The notes beneath the pieces are model-generated. The model made no database searches, had not been told where the DNA came from, and was given only the letters and a program-made list of their open reading frames with translations. From positions 1 to 57,651 of the forward strand of contig JAHECW010000011.1 of assembly GCA_024641545.1 (NCBI GenBank): 57,651 bases of DNA, in the 5' to 3' direction. Both the position numbers and the translations under genes were made by a program. Of this stretch, positions 28,525-38,272 are shown piece after piece. This DNA is from Acidobacteriota bacterium (lineage in GTDB: Bacteria; Acidobacteriota; Thermoanaerobaculia; Thermoanaerobaculales; Sulfomarinibacteraceae). How positions within the stretch are numbered: position 1 is the first letter of the stretch; every line of letters begins with the position of its first letter.

Positions 28525-29123
28525 TGCTCTGGAATCGCGGTCACCGCAGGAGGCTGTTCCGGACCACCGGTCTCAAGCCACTCACGGACCGGTCGGCCGT
28601 CGACATAGAGGTCCTCGATGACCCCGGTTCCGTTCCGCACCCGGACCGTGACCCAGGCCGGGCGACGGCCTCGCCGCCACAGGGATCGATCGACCTCCCT
28701 GGCGAGCTCCTCGGTCATGTAGTAGTGCTGGAACGGAAGGGCGAGCGACACGACTCGACCGCCGTTGTCGTCGGTGTATTCAATCCCGCACCGCATCCCG
28801 AGGTAGTGGCCGGCCGCAGGCCGCTCGAGGACCGCCGAATCGAAGACCGCAAACCCGTCCCGATCGACCGCCAGCGGGACATAGATTTTCTGGTTGTGGA
28901 GATTCGGCAGCCGGTCGGCCACGGGCGCCCGATCGAGCTCGAAACGAAGGTTGACGTAGCGGCCGCGGAAGGCGTCCACCGGATCGACGGGTTGGAGCTT
29001 GAAGCGGAAGACCTCTCCCGACCGCAGAGCGAGCTCGGAGCGGATGATGGCGCCGGCCGCCACCGCCAACTGGGTGACTGCGAGGACGACGAAGAGGGCC
29101 AGCCGGAGGTTCCTGCCGCTCAT
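28521..29123 (-). CDS. GDYXXLXY-domain protein
   Basis: VFRFKLQPVDPVDAFRGRYVNLRFE (GRYVNLRF = GDYXXLXY-like); neighbours a DUF2157 gene; start cat at 29121-29123. Confidence 0.8.
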   Translation of the reverse strand: MSGRNLRLALFVVLAVTQLAVAAGAIIRSELALRSGEVFRFKLQPVDPVDAFRGRYVNLRFELDRAPVADRLPNLHNQKIYVPLAVDRDGFAVFDSAVLERPAAGHYLGMRCGIEYTDDNGGRVVSLALPFQHYYMTEELAREVDRSLWRRGRRPAWVTVRVRNGTGVIEDLYVDGRPVREWLETGGPEQPPAVTAIPEQ

Positions 29124-30460
29124 GGCGCGCCCCCTTCCGCCCGCTTGAGCCGTCTCGACATCACCACGTTCGCCGCCAGGAAACCGATGCCGATGACAAT
29201 GAAGGCGAGCCCCTTGGCGACAAAGCCGATCTCGGCGTCGAAGAAGCGCACCACCGTCAGCGCGGCGATGACCATCATCCCGAGATTGACCGTCCCCAGG
29301 TTCTGGGAACGGATCCCCGAGGTGATGGAGGCGATCCCCACGACGAAGAGGATGAGGTTGAAGGCCAGGGCGGCGATCCACCTCAGATCGGTGTTCTCCG
29401 ACGCCGCCACCAGCGGCCAGACGATCGCCGCTACCGGCACCGAAACCGTCCACACCATCGCCAGCGTGTGGCGCCGACGGTCGAGGATCAACGTGACCGC
29501 TGCAAGGGCCGCCAGCGGCAGCCCGACGGCGAGGGCCACATCGAAGAAAGAGGCCGCCTGGTGGAAGCGTTCGTCGTTGTGGATGTGGTGCCAGCCGATG
29601 TGTTTCCACGGCTCGTCGAAGCTCAAGATCAACCACAGCACGACGCTCCCGGCGACGCCGACGGCCTCGAGGGGCCGCCGCCACACTCCCTCCTCGTCAC
29701 GCCGTGTGGCGGTGCCCACGGCGATCATCAGGGCGAAGAGCCCGGTATACACCAGGATCCAGAGCCCGGGCACCCGCCACTCGAGCCCGAGGCCCGCCGC
29801 GACGCAGAGGAAGACCGCAGAAGCCCACTGCAGGTTGGCGGCGCGCAGACCCCGGCGATCCGAGCGCATGACCGAGACGACGTGCGGGACCACGGCCAGC
29901 GCCAGGGGCCAGAGCCAGATGACCTCGAGCCGGTCAGCCTTGGCGGCGCCGGCCCACCAGGTCAGCGCGGCGAGAAAGAGGATTGCCACCGAGCTCGAAT
30001 TGAGCAGCCACGGCAGCGGCGCGAGCAGGAGCGACCAGCGCCAGAGAAAGGACTCGAGATCTCCACCCGTGTGGTAGGTCTGGTCGACGAGGGCGATAGC
30101 CGCAGCGAGGGCCAGCGCGAGCAGCGTCGCCGAGCCCTCGCGCCAGGCGGTGGAGTCGCCGCGCCGAACCAGCACCCAACCGGCGAGGACCTGAGAGGCC
30201 AGCAGCGGCAGAACGGCAATGACGGTCCGCGCCGGCCGGCCGAGGTGCTCCCAGTTGTGGGCCAGCAGCAGGATCACGCCCGATCCGATGAGCAGGGCGC
30301 CGAAGACGGCGCAGACGATGATCGCCAGCCGGCTGCCCGTCAGGGACGACGGCGCCGGGTACCGGGAGCGCAGGCGGTCCGCGGTGGCGTCGTCGACCAC
30401 GCCATCTGAAACAAGCCCCGGGAGCTCGTTGAGGAGCCAGCGGATGGATCGATTGCTCAT
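29120..30460 (-). CDS. DUF2157-domain multi-TM protein
   Basis: RWLLNELPGLVSDGVVDDATADRLRSRY N-terminal domain, then many TM helices. Confidence 0.82.
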   Translation of the reverse strand: MSNRSIRWLLNELPGLVSDGVVDDATADRLRSRYPAPSSLTGSRLAIIVCAVFGALLIGSGVILLLAHNWEHLGRPARTVIAVLPLLASQVLAGWVLVRRGDSTAWREGSATLLALALAAAIALVDQTYHTGGDLESFLWRWSLLLAPLPWLLNSSSVAILFLAALTWWAGAAKADRLEVIWLWPLALAVVPHVVSVMRSDRRGLRAANLQWASAVFLCVAAGLGLEWRVPGLWILVYTGLFALMIAVGTATRRDEEGVWRRPLEAVGVAGSVVLWLILSFDEPWKHIGWHHIHNDERFHQAASFFDVALAVGLPLAALAAVTLILDRRRHTLAMVWTVSVPVAAIVWPLVAASENTDLRWIAALAFNLILFVVGIASITSGIRSQNLGTVNLGMMVIAALTVVRFFDAEIGFVAKGLAFIVIGIGFLAANVVMSRRLKRAEGGAP

Positions 30461-30494
30461 GATCGCGACTCAAAGTGTACCAGTGCATGATCGT

Positions 30495-30548
30495 TGTCGT
30501 TAAGTTCTTAGTTTTGAATTTCTTGGTTTTGATTTCCATCGCATTTCA
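30495..30548. repeat. One-armed heptad element with CATCGCA core
   Basis: GTTAAGT TCTTAGT TTTGAAT TTCTTGG TTTTGAT TTC CATCGCA; core 30537-30543. Confidence 0.6.
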
Positions 30549-30583
30549 AAGCGCCAGTATCATGGTGGCCTTTGGGAGGAACG

Positions 30584-31555
30584 ATGACCGACACGATCGA
30601 TCTCGACGGGCTTCAACGACTGTTGTGGAATTTTGCCGGCCAGCGTGTCGTCACCGTCGCCGGCCGCACGGGGATCCTCCACGCGCTCGCGAACCGGGCG
30701 GCCACCCCGGACGAGGTCGCGTCCGAGCTCGATCTCGACCCCCTGGCCACCGCCAAGATCATCCGCGCCCTTTGCGCCCAGAACCTGGTCGCAGCCGATG
30801 GCGAGACCTACCGGTTGGCCGCGCCTCTCCGTCCCTTTTTCACCGGCGGCACCGGCGACTACGGACCCTTCCTCGACCACCTCCACTCGATGTACGAGCG
30901 CTGGGGTGAAAACCTCGAACCATGGCTCCGCGGCGAGGCATGGAAGACGGCGCCCCGCACTTCCGAAGAGACCGCACGATTCGGCGCCGCCATGCAGGCC
31001 GTCAGCGCGAGGATCGCGCGCCGGGTGGCCGAAACCCTGGATCTCGAAGGTGTCCGCACCATGCTCGACGTGGGCGGCGGTTGGGGACAGTACGCCAAGG
31101 CGATGTGCGAAACCCAACCCGAGCTCCACGCCACCGTTCTCGATGTTCCTCAGGTCGCCGACGCGGCGCCCGAGAGCATCCTCGGAACCGAGTTCGAGGA
31201 CAGGCTCTCCTGGATCGGCGGCGACTACCTCGAAACCGACTACGGCAACGGCTTCGATCTGGTTCTGCTCGCGAACATCCTCCACCAGGAGCTCGCGCCC
31301 CGGGCCGCCGAGATCATCCGGCGCGCCGCAGTCGCCCTCGCCCCGGGCGGTCAGGTGGTCGTGGTCGACTTCGCCATCGACGATGCGAAGAACCAACATG
31401 TCCTCGGAGCGCTCTTCGCCGTCAACATGCGCTCTTTCGGCGACACGTACTCCGAGCCCGAGCTGCGGGGGTGGATGGAGGAGGCTGGTCTCGCAAACGT
31501 CGAGCGGCAGGACCTGGGTCCGGACCGCTGGATCATCAGCGGCCGGCGCCGCTGA
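30584..31555 (+). CDS. SAM-dependent O-methyltransferase (winged-helix N-terminus, Methyltransf_2-like)
   Basis: Dimerisation/wHTH N-terminus ILHALANRAATPDEVASELDLDPLATAKIIRAL; MLDVGGGWGQYAKAM; LLANILHQ...GGQVVVVDF. Confidence 0.85.
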   Translation: MTDTIDLDGLQRLLWNFAGQRVVTVAGRTGILHALANRAATPDEVASELDLDPLATAKIIRALCAQNLVAADGETYRLAAPLRPFFTGGTGDYGPFLDHLHSMYERWGENLEPWLRGEAWKTAPRTSEETARFGAAMQAVSARIARRVAETLDLEGVRTMLDVGGGWGQYAKAMCETQPELHATVLDVPQVADAAPESILGTEFEDRLSWIGGDYLETDYGNGFDLVLLANILHQELAPRAAEIIRRAAVALAPGGQVVVVDFAIDDAKNQHVLGALFAVNMRSFGDTYSEPELRGWMEEAGLANVERQDLGPDRWIISGRRR

Positions 31556-31661
31556 TGATCGAATGATGAATTAGGAATGATGAATTATGAATTGCATCGC
31601 AATCGCTACAGAGCACCTTGCGATGTCATTCATAATTCATAACTCAAAATTCATAATTTCG
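31556..31661. repeat. Inverted AT-rich heptad element, exact gap between convergent stops
   Basis: GAATGAT GAATTAG GAATGAT GAATTAT GAATTG CATCGCA (31595-31601) ... TGCGATG (31619-31625) TCATTCA TAATTCA TAACTCA AAATTCA TAATTTC. Confidence 0.85.
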
Positions 31662-33095
31662 TTATGACGCTTTGTCCAGCCCCGCATTGATCGGCGCCGA
31701 GCCGTGCGTCACCGCTGACTTGAGGCGGTAGCCCCACTCGACCAGCTTGGCGCGGCCGTACTCGGGGAGATCCATCTGGAAGGGGTGGGTCGCCATGGCC
31801 TTGGCGTACTTGTAGAGCCTGAGCCGGCGGAGCTTCTGGTAGACCCGGTGGAGCTCCTCGCGGCTGACCGTCTCGGAGACCAGAATGACCCGCTTCCAGT
31901 CGAGCTCGAAGGAGATGTTCAGCCGGTCCCAGTCCATGTCGTCCGAGACCAGGCCCCGCGCCTTGGCCTGGTGCCAGACCGGGGTTCCCGGCAATGGAGT
32001 GAGGACATAGAGATTGACCAGCGACAACGGGTTGCGTTTGATGAAGTCGTAGGTCTCCATCATCTGCTCGACGGTCTCCCGGGGCTCGCCGATGATGAAC
32101 GAGGCGTGCGGGTGGATGCCGTGCCGGTGCAGGGTGTGGACCGCGTTCTCGTTGATGTCGACCTTGAAGGCCGTGCCTTTGAGCCGGGTCAGCACTTCCT
32201 GGTTGCCGGACTCGAGCCCCATGGAGACCGAAACGAAATTCATCTCCTTGAGCATCCGCGCGGTGTCATCGGTGATCCGGGTCGCCGATGAGGCGCACGA
32301 AAAACGGAAACCCTGCTTGGGTAGCCCCTCGCGCATGATCAGCTCGTGCAGCCCGGCAAGCCGTTTGGTGTTGGCGATGAAGAGATCGTCGTGGAAGGTG
32401 ATGTACTTGACGCCGTAGGTGTCGCGGAGGTGTTTGATCTCCTCCATCATGTATTCCGGCGAGAAGTAGCGGATGTTCGGCCAGAACCTGGTCGAGGCGC
32501 AGAAGGTGCAGTTGTAGGGGCAGCCGCGCGAGGTCAGCATGTTCGAATGCGGTCGGACCCGCATCATGGAACGATCGGCCATTGGCAGGGCGTCGAGGTC
32601 CTTCTCTTTCTTGCCCACGACCTCGCGCGGGGATGTCTGGACCTGCCCATCGCCGTCCCAGTAAACCAGTCCTTCGATCCCGGCGAGCTTTGCCGGCGGC
32701 AACGCGCCGTGCTCGCGGTAGAGTTCCACCAGCTCGACCAGCGCGTACTCGCCCTCGCCGAGGACACCGACGTTCATCGCCCTGGTCAGATTGCTCGGCA
32801 GCTCGGTGATGTGGTAGCCGCCGATGATCACCGGGATCCCGGCCTTGCGACCGAGCTCGGCGTAACTCTTCGCCAGGTTGTAGTTTTGCGACACCGACGA
32901 GAGTCCGAGAAGATGCGGCCGCCAGTCGCGGATGGTCGCGGCGACATCGTCCTCGATGAGCCGCACCTCGACGGCGTCACCGAGCTCGCGGTTGAGCATG
33001 GCGACGAGATAACCGAGCCCCAGTGCGGGATAGCGGTTTTGCGCCTCGACAAAGGGGTTGACGGCGTTGACGAGCAGGACTCGGGTGGGTTGCAT
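31662..33095 (-). CDS. B12-binding-domain radical SAM protein
   Basis: NRYPALGLGYLVAMLNRE, LLGLSSVSQNYNLAKSYAELGRKAGIPVIIGGYH, TSRGCPYNCTFCAS. Confidence 0.9.
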   Translation of the reverse strand: MQPTRVLLVNAVNPFVEAQNRYPALGLGYLVAMLNRELGDAVEVRLIEDDVAATIRDWRPHLLGLSSVSQNYNLAKSYAELGRKAGIPVIIGGYHITELPSNLTRAMNVGVLGEGEYALVELVELYREHGALPPAKLAGIEGLVYWDGDGQVQTSPREVVGKKEKDLDALPMADRSMMRVRPHSNMLTSRGCPYNCTFCASTRFWPNIRYFSPEYMMEEIKHLRDTYGVKYITFHDDLFIANTKRLAGLHELIMREGLPKQGFRFSCASSATRITDDTARMLKEMNFVSVSMGLESGNQEVLTRLKGTAFKVDINENAVHTLHRHGIHPHASFIIGEPRETVEQMMETYDFIKRNPLSLVNLYVLTPLPGTPVWHQAKARGLVSDDMDWDRLNISFELDWKRVILVSETVSREELHRVYQKLRRLRLYKYAKAMATHPFQMDLPEYGRAKLVEWGYRLKSAVTHGSAPINAGLDKAS

Positions 33096-33226
33096 GGGCC
33101 TCCAGTCGGCGCGCGATGGCGCCGGCGATGATCGTATCGCACTCGGAACCGTAAACGAAACTGGATCTCGAAATAGTCCGGCGTGAGCCGACCGTCACCG
33201 AGGGCGAGGCCGGTGGGTTCGGCGGA

Positions 33227-33277
33227 GGTGCCTGGCTCCAACTTTGTTTGCCGCGAACAAAGTTGCGCTCCTGGCAT
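33227..33277. repeat. Palindromic element with GGTGCCTGGCTCC and CAACTTTGTT/AACAAAGTTG stem
   Basis: Perfect 10-bp stem 33239-33248 / 33256-33265 plus imperfect outer GGAGGTGCCTGG / CTCCTGGCATCCTCC. Confidence 0.75.
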
Positions 33278-33381
33278 CCTCCCGGGGAGGGCGATCGGTG
33301 CATCGAACTCGGTGTCGCCCCCCGGGACCTGCATGATCGTCGTCTGCAGCAGCGCCCCCCCCTGCGACGACATGATCCCGC

Positions 33382-33395
33382 TTGACCATGATCAA
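33382..33395 (+). promoter_or_regulatory. FNR/DNR/NnrR-type box TTGACCATGATCAA upstream of norC
   Basis: TTGAC-N4-ATCAA, 72 bp upstream of the norC ATG. Confidence 0.7.
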
Positions 33396-33466
33396 GGACC
33401 ACGACCGAGGACCGAGTGAGAGTTGATCAGAGTCCATTTCCGGACCGACAACCGAAGGAGGAGACC

Positions 33467-34183
33467 ATGACCGAGAAGGCCGCAAAGTGGATCTTCTGGC
33501 TGGGCACACTGTCATCGCTGGTGCTTTTTCTTGTGCTGACGGTGGACACCCACAGCCAGTTCGCCGCCCTGACCCACGCTGACCAGCTCGACGAGCAGGT
33601 CATCGCGGGCAAGCGGGCGTTCGAACACTACAACTGCAACGACTGCCACACGATTCTCGGTTTTGGCGGGTACTACGCGCCGGATCTCACCCGCGCCTAC
33701 ACCCGGCTCGGATCAGACACCATCCGGCGCCGGCTGGCCGCCCCGGATGTGGCTTTCGCCGACTCCTACCGAAAGATGCCGCAGCAGAACCTGTCCGAGC
33801 AGGAGATCGCCGACATCGTCGCCTTCTTCCGCTGGGTGTCCGAGATCGACAACCACGACTGGCCGCCGCAGCACTCGGAAGCCCGCTGGAAGCGGTCCAC
33901 CGAACGGCTGATGGCGGGAGCCGTGCTCTCTCCGGGCGCGGCGCTGATCAATCAGGAGGACTGTCTGACCTGCCACGCTCTCGGTGATCGCGGCGAGAAG
34001 ATCGGCGGCCGCCTGGAGTGGATCGGGTCGCGGCGAAACTCCGCGTGGATCGCCGAGTACCTCGCCAACCCCGAGGCCTTCGCCCCGGGTACCGAGATGC
34101 CGTCGTTCGAGCACCTGTCCGGGGAGCAGCGCCTGATGATCGGTGAGTTCATCGTCTCCCTCGACACCGCTGAAGGGAGGTGA
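33467..34183 (+). CDS. norC: NorC-type c-type cytochrome with two CXXCH motifs
   Basis: N-terminal TM FWLGTLSSLVLFLVLTVDTH; YNCNDCHTILGFGGYYAPDLTR (NorC-like) and a second motif EDCLTCHALG; directly upstream of norB. Confidence 0.88.
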   Translation: MTEKAAKWIFWLGTLSSLVLFLVLTVDTHSQFAALTHADQLDEQVIAGKRAFEHYNCNDCHTILGFGGYYAPDLTRAYTRLGSDTIRRRLAAPDVAFADSYRKMPQQNLSEQEIADIVAFFRWVSEIDNHDWPPQHSEARWKRSTERLMAGAVLSPGAALINQEDCLTCHALGDRGEKIGGRLEWIGSRRNSAWIAEYLANPEAFAPGTEMPSFEHLSGEQRLMIGEFIVSLDTAEGR

Positions 34184-34186
34184 GCC

Positions 34187-35539
34187 ATGACGTACCGGAC
34201 TCAAAACGTCGCCTTTCCGTACTTTGTCGTTGCGCTGCTCCTTTTCGGACTCCAGGTCATCGTCGGTCTGTGGTTGGCGATCAACTACTTCTTCACCGTG
34301 CCGCAGGACGTCGTCAACGTGTTTTCCTTCGCCACCGCCCGGGCGATGCACACCAACCTGGCGGTGCTGTGGCTCCTGCTCGGTTTCATGGGATCGACCT
34401 TCTACATGGTCCCAGAGGAAACCGAGAGCGAGCTCGCGTGGCCCAAGCTCGCCGTCGCCCAGCTCGTCATCCTCTCCCTCACCGGGGTCACGGCGCTGGT
34501 CGGTTTCCTCTTCGGCTGGACCCAGGGGCGTCCGTTGTTGGAGATTCCATTCACCCTCGATGTGGTGATCGTGATCGGGGTGCTGATGTTCCTGGCGAAC
34601 ATCGGCACGACCATGATCCGCGCCAAACGCTGGACCGCAACCCAGGGCTCGCTCCTCGCAGGTCTGGTGTTCCTTGCGCTGATGTACCTCTTCGGGATGC
34701 CGTTTTACAAAAACCTGGCGGTCGACTGGTACTACTGGTGGTGGGTGATCCACCTCTGGGTCGAGGGCGCCTGGGAGCTCATCGCCGCCGCCCTCACCGC
34801 CTTCATTCTGATGAAGCTCACCGGCGTCGATCGCAAGGTGGTCGAGAAGTGGCTCTACGTCGAGCTCGGACTCTTCCTCTTTACCGGGATCGCGGGCACC
34901 GGCCACCACTATTACTGGCTCGGTGCGCCCAAGTACTGGCTCTGGGTCGGCGGGATCTTCTCCGCCCTCGAGCCGCTGCCGATCCTCCTGATGGTCGTCG
35001 ACACCCTGCGCGATGTCCGCAAACGGACGAAACCGCTGGAGCCGAAGCTCACCTGGGTCTATCTGATCGGGATGATCATCCTGCACTTCATCGGCGCCGG
35101 GCTTTTCGGATTCGCGCACACGCTGCCGGGGATCAACTACTACACCCACGGCAGCCAGGTCACGGTCTCGCACGGCCACCTGGCCTTCTTCGGCGCCTAC
35201 GTTCTCCTCAACCTCACCTTCTTCTACTTCGCCATCCCACGGCTCAAGGGGCTGCCGGGGAACAACTACGACGAGAGGGCCGGGCACTGGGGCTTCTGGA
35301 TGATGTCCCTCGGTGTGGTCGGGATGAGCCTCGCCTTCGCTGTCGCCGGGGTGCTCCAAAGCTATCTCGAGCGGATGATGGGTCAGTCGTACATGCTCTC
35401 CCAGGAGCCGATCCGGTTCTGGATGTTCGTCGTCTTCCTGCACGGGCTGATCGTGGTCGCCGGAGTCTTCATCACGATCAAGCACCTGCTGACCCTGAAA
35501 CCAGCGCCGGCCGGCGCGGGAGGTGGCGCGGGCTCGTAA
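34187..35539 (+). CDS. norB: Nitric oxide reductase subunit B (haem-copper oxidase superfamily)
   Basis: ARAMHTNLAVLWLLLGFMG, WVIHLWVEGAWELI, GTGHHYYW, VTVSHGHLAFFGAYV. Confidence 0.92.
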   Translation: MTYRTQNVAFPYFVVALLLFGLQVIVGLWLAINYFFTVPQDVVNVFSFATARAMHTNLAVLWLLLGFMGSTFYMVPEETESELAWPKLAVAQLVILSLTGVTALVGFLFGWTQGRPLLEIPFTLDVVIVIGVLMFLANIGTTMIRAKRWTATQGSLLAGLVFLALMYLFGMPFYKNLAVDWYYWWWVIHLWVEGAWELIAAALTAFILMKLTGVDRKVVEKWLYVELGLFLFTGIAGTGHHYYWLGAPKYWLWVGGIFSALEPLPILLMVVDTLRDVRKRTKPLEPKLTWVYLIGMIILHFIGAGLFGFAHTLPGINYYTHGSQVTVSHGHLAFFGAYVLLNLTFFYFAIPRLKGLPGNNYDERAGHWGFWMMSLGVVGMSLAFAVAGVLQSYLERMMGQSYMLSQEPIRFWMFVVFLHGLIVVAGVFITIKHLLTLKPAPAGAGGGAGS

Positions 35540-35561
35540 ACGCGCGCCGAAAACGAAAACC

Positions 35562-35589
35562 CCGGTGGGAACTGCGAAGTTCCCACCGG
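35562..35589. terminator. Terminator hairpin after norB
   Basis: CCGGTGGGAACT-GCGA-AGTTCCCACCGG followed by TCTTCGTTT. Confidence 0.8.
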
Positions 35590-35597
35590 TCTTCGTT

Positions 35598-36213
35598 TCA
35601 ACCCACCATCGCAGCCGCCGGAGGCCATCCCGCGCCTGTCAGATAAGACCACCGCGGCACCGAAGTCCCTGTCGTCCGACGACGAAAGCCACCCCTCTTT
35701 CGTTTCTGCATCGGCGGAATCGTCGTCGGGTCCGAGGTCACGTTGTCGAGTACCGATCCGTAGCAGTAGATTTGCCCTGTTGCGGCAGCGGACCAGAAGT
35801 CGACATGGCCGGTGACGGGATGGTACTGGTCGAAGATCCGCTTGAGCTGGTCATTGCTCCACGGCAGGAGGATCAGGTTCTCCTCACCGAGCATCGTCCC
35901 ATCGGCGGCGAAGATCTCGAAGTCGACGCGAGTCGCCGTATTGCTCGCATTCAAACAACCGACGTTGAATTGCATGACCGATTCGGTACTCCCCGAGCAG
36001 CGTCAACCCCTCTCGCTGGCCCCTGTAGAACATGTGATAGGTCCCACCGACCACCACCGCGCTGTCCACATAGCTGTTGTAGTCCCACGCATCCAGATCG
36101 GGTGTCGGAGCCACCGGGTTCGCTGGATTCGCCACCCACTCGGTCTGCGCCACCGCGACATCCGGAATCACGGAAACGGCAGCCACCAAAATCAAACACC
36201 AGTTCCTCCTCAT
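35598..36213 (-). pseudogene. Frameshifted remnant of a secreted protein (beta-propeller glycoside-hydrolase-like N-terminus, unrelated-looking C-terminus)
   Basis: ORF 35884-36213 has a signal peptide and NPVAPTPDLDAWDYNSYVDSAVVVGGTYHMFYRG; ORF 35598-35975 continues in another frame (MQFNVGCLNASNTATRVDFEIFAADGTML...). Confidence 0.55.
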
Positions 36214-36475
36214 GCCGCACTCCTTTCACCGTTGTGTTTCCTCCAACGTGGGTCAGCGCCCATGGGCAGTCATGATGAAAATGTGCGGAAGATCTGCGGA
36301 CACCTTTGCGGGGTCAGCGGGAGTCCCGCCCGTAATGAGGTACGCTTCTGTTCCCGATCTTCTCGTCGCACTCTCCACGGCGACGCTCTGTGAACATCCA
36401 GCCGTCTCAAAATTCGATTATGATGACGGCGACAACTCAAACTCAAACGCTCTAAAAAATCCCTTGGGGGGTCTA

Positions 36476-38200
36476 ATGACGCAACATGTGGTCGTCACCG
36501 TATCGCTCCTGCTGGCATGTCTGACTTCGGTCCCCGTGCGAGCTGTCGAGACCATCGACTGTCCGAACTCGCCAACCCCGCCACCGTCGGGTGTGTGCGC
36601 GGTCGTCAGCGGCGACGCTTCCACATTAATCGAGGCGACATTGCTCACCGAGGAGGCGATTCTCCGAAATGGCCACCTCATGATCGACGCGGCGGGCATC
36701 ATCACCTGCGCCGGCTGCGATTGCAGTGCGCAACCGGGGTTCGCCACGGCGACCCGGGTCACCTGCGCCGACGGAGTGGCGTCGCCCGGTCTCATCAACC
36801 TCCACGACCATATCAACTGGGCGGACTCACCGCCCGTCGACCACGGGCTCGAGCGCTATGATCACCGGCACGACTGGCGCATGGGTCTGCGCGGCCACAC
36901 CCGGCTCACCATCCCCTCCTCCACCGGGTCCGACTGGGGTCGCTCGTGGTGCGAACTTCGCCACCTCCTCGCCGGAACGACCTCCATGATGGGGTCGGGC
37001 TCGGCCCCGAACTTCGTCCGGAACCTCGACACGACGATTGACCAGGACGGGCTCGGCCAAGACCCGCTCTGGGCTCCGACCTTTCCACTGGACGATTCCG
37101 CGGGGGTGCTCCTCGTCGGCAGCTGCGCCTACCCGGGCTTCAATGGTCCCTACCCCGGTGAGACCTTCATGCCCCACACGGCCGAGGGGGTCGATCCCGA
37201 GGCGCGTAACGAGTTTCTCTGCCTCTCCGACGACACTCTCCCGGGCGGCCACGACGCCATCGACGACGCGGCGTTGGTCCACGCCATCGGACTGCTGCCC
37301 GACGACGCCGATCTCCTCGCCTCCCGCTTCGGATCCGTGGTCTGGTCGCCGAGAAGCAACATCTCGCTCTACGGGATGACCGCGCCGGTCACGACGTATC
37401 GGGACCTCGGCGTCAACATCGCATTGGGGACAGATTGGATCCCCTCCGGCTCGATGAACATCCTCCGCGAGCTGCAGTGCGCAAAGGACTACAGCGATTC
37501 CCTGTTGGCGTCCGAACTCAGCGACCACGACCTCGTCGGGATGGTGACCTGGAACGCCGCGTACGCGGCGCGCATGGACGACGCCATCGGTCACCTCCGG
37601 CCGGGTCTCTTCGCCGACATCGCTATTTTCGACGGCTCCGTCAACCTCGACGCGGCGGCGGTTGTCGATGCCGCGGCCCCGGACGTGGTGCTGGTGCTCA
37701 AGGCCGGTCTGCCGATGTACGGCGACGCGCCGGTCATGGAGGCCCTCGGCGCCGGCGCCGGCGGGTGCGAGCTTCTGAGCGGCTGCCTGGCCGGCAAGCG
37801 CGCCTGCGTCACCCGGGAAGGTGCGGCGGTCGGTGCGACCCTGGCCAACCTCAGTGCCACCTACACCAACTACCCACTCTTCGTCTGCTCCAACCCACCT
37901 CCCGACGAACCCACCTGCATCCCCTACCGCAACGAATCGGACGGCATCCTTTTCGACGGCATTCCAGTCGCAGGGGATGCGGACGGTGACGGCGTGCTCG
38001 ACGGCGCCGACAACTGCCCGGCGGTCTTCAACCCACCACGCCCGGTGGACAACTTCCTCCAGGGCGACGCCGAGGGTGACGGCGTCGGCGACGCCTGCGA
38101 CCGTTGCCCCCTCGACCCTGGAGAAATCGTGTGCATCGCCCTGTTCTACGACGGCTTCGAGTCGGGTGACGCATCGGCCTGGTCGAACATCGTGCCCTGA
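36476..38200 (+). CDS. Secreted amidohydrolase-family protein with C-terminal TSP3/Ca-binding repeats
   Basis: Signal peptide at ATG 36476; GLINLHDHINW, GVNIALGTDWIPSGSMNILRELQCAK, ATWNAA-like motif; C-terminal DADGDGVLDGADNCPAVFNP and LFYDGFESGDASAWS. Confidence 0.85.
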   Translation: MTQHVVVTVSLLLACLTSVPVRAVETIDCPNSPTPPPSGVCAVVSGDASTLIEATLLTEEAILRNGHLMIDAAGIITCAGCDCSAQPGFATATRVTCADGVASPGLINLHDHINWADSPPVDHGLERYDHRHDWRMGLRGHTRLTIPSSTGSDWGRSWCELRHLLAGTTSMMGSGSAPNFVRNLDTTIDQDGLGQDPLWAPTFPLDDSAGVLLVGSCAYPGFNGPYPGETFMPHTAEGVDPEARNEFLCLSDDTLPGGHDAIDDAALVHAIGLLPDDADLLASRFGSVVWSPRSNISLYGMTAPVTTYRDLGVNIALGTDWIPSGSMNILRELQCAKDYSDSLLASELSDHDLVGMVTWNAAYAARMDDAIGHLRPGLFADIAIFDGSVNLDAAAVVDAAAPDVVLVLKAGLPMYGDAPVMEALGAGAGGCELLSGCLAGKRACVTREGAAVGATLANLSATYTNYPLFVCSNPPPDEPTCIPYRNESDGILFDGIPVAGDADGDGVLDGADNCPAVFNPPRPVDNFLQGDAEGDGVGDACDRCPLDPGEIVCIALFYDGFESGDASAWSNIVP

Positions 38201-38272
38201 GCCGGACGGGTGCCGACGAGGGCCACGGATGAGTGGCACCTGAGAACTCGTTACGGGCGCCGCGGGAAACGT

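Noticed and set aside
28521-29684. 387-aa ORF as given in the track
   Set aside because: Its N-terminal half is Arg/Gly-rich and overlaps the DUF2157 gene; the real gene starts at 29123 (MSGRNLRLALFVVL...).
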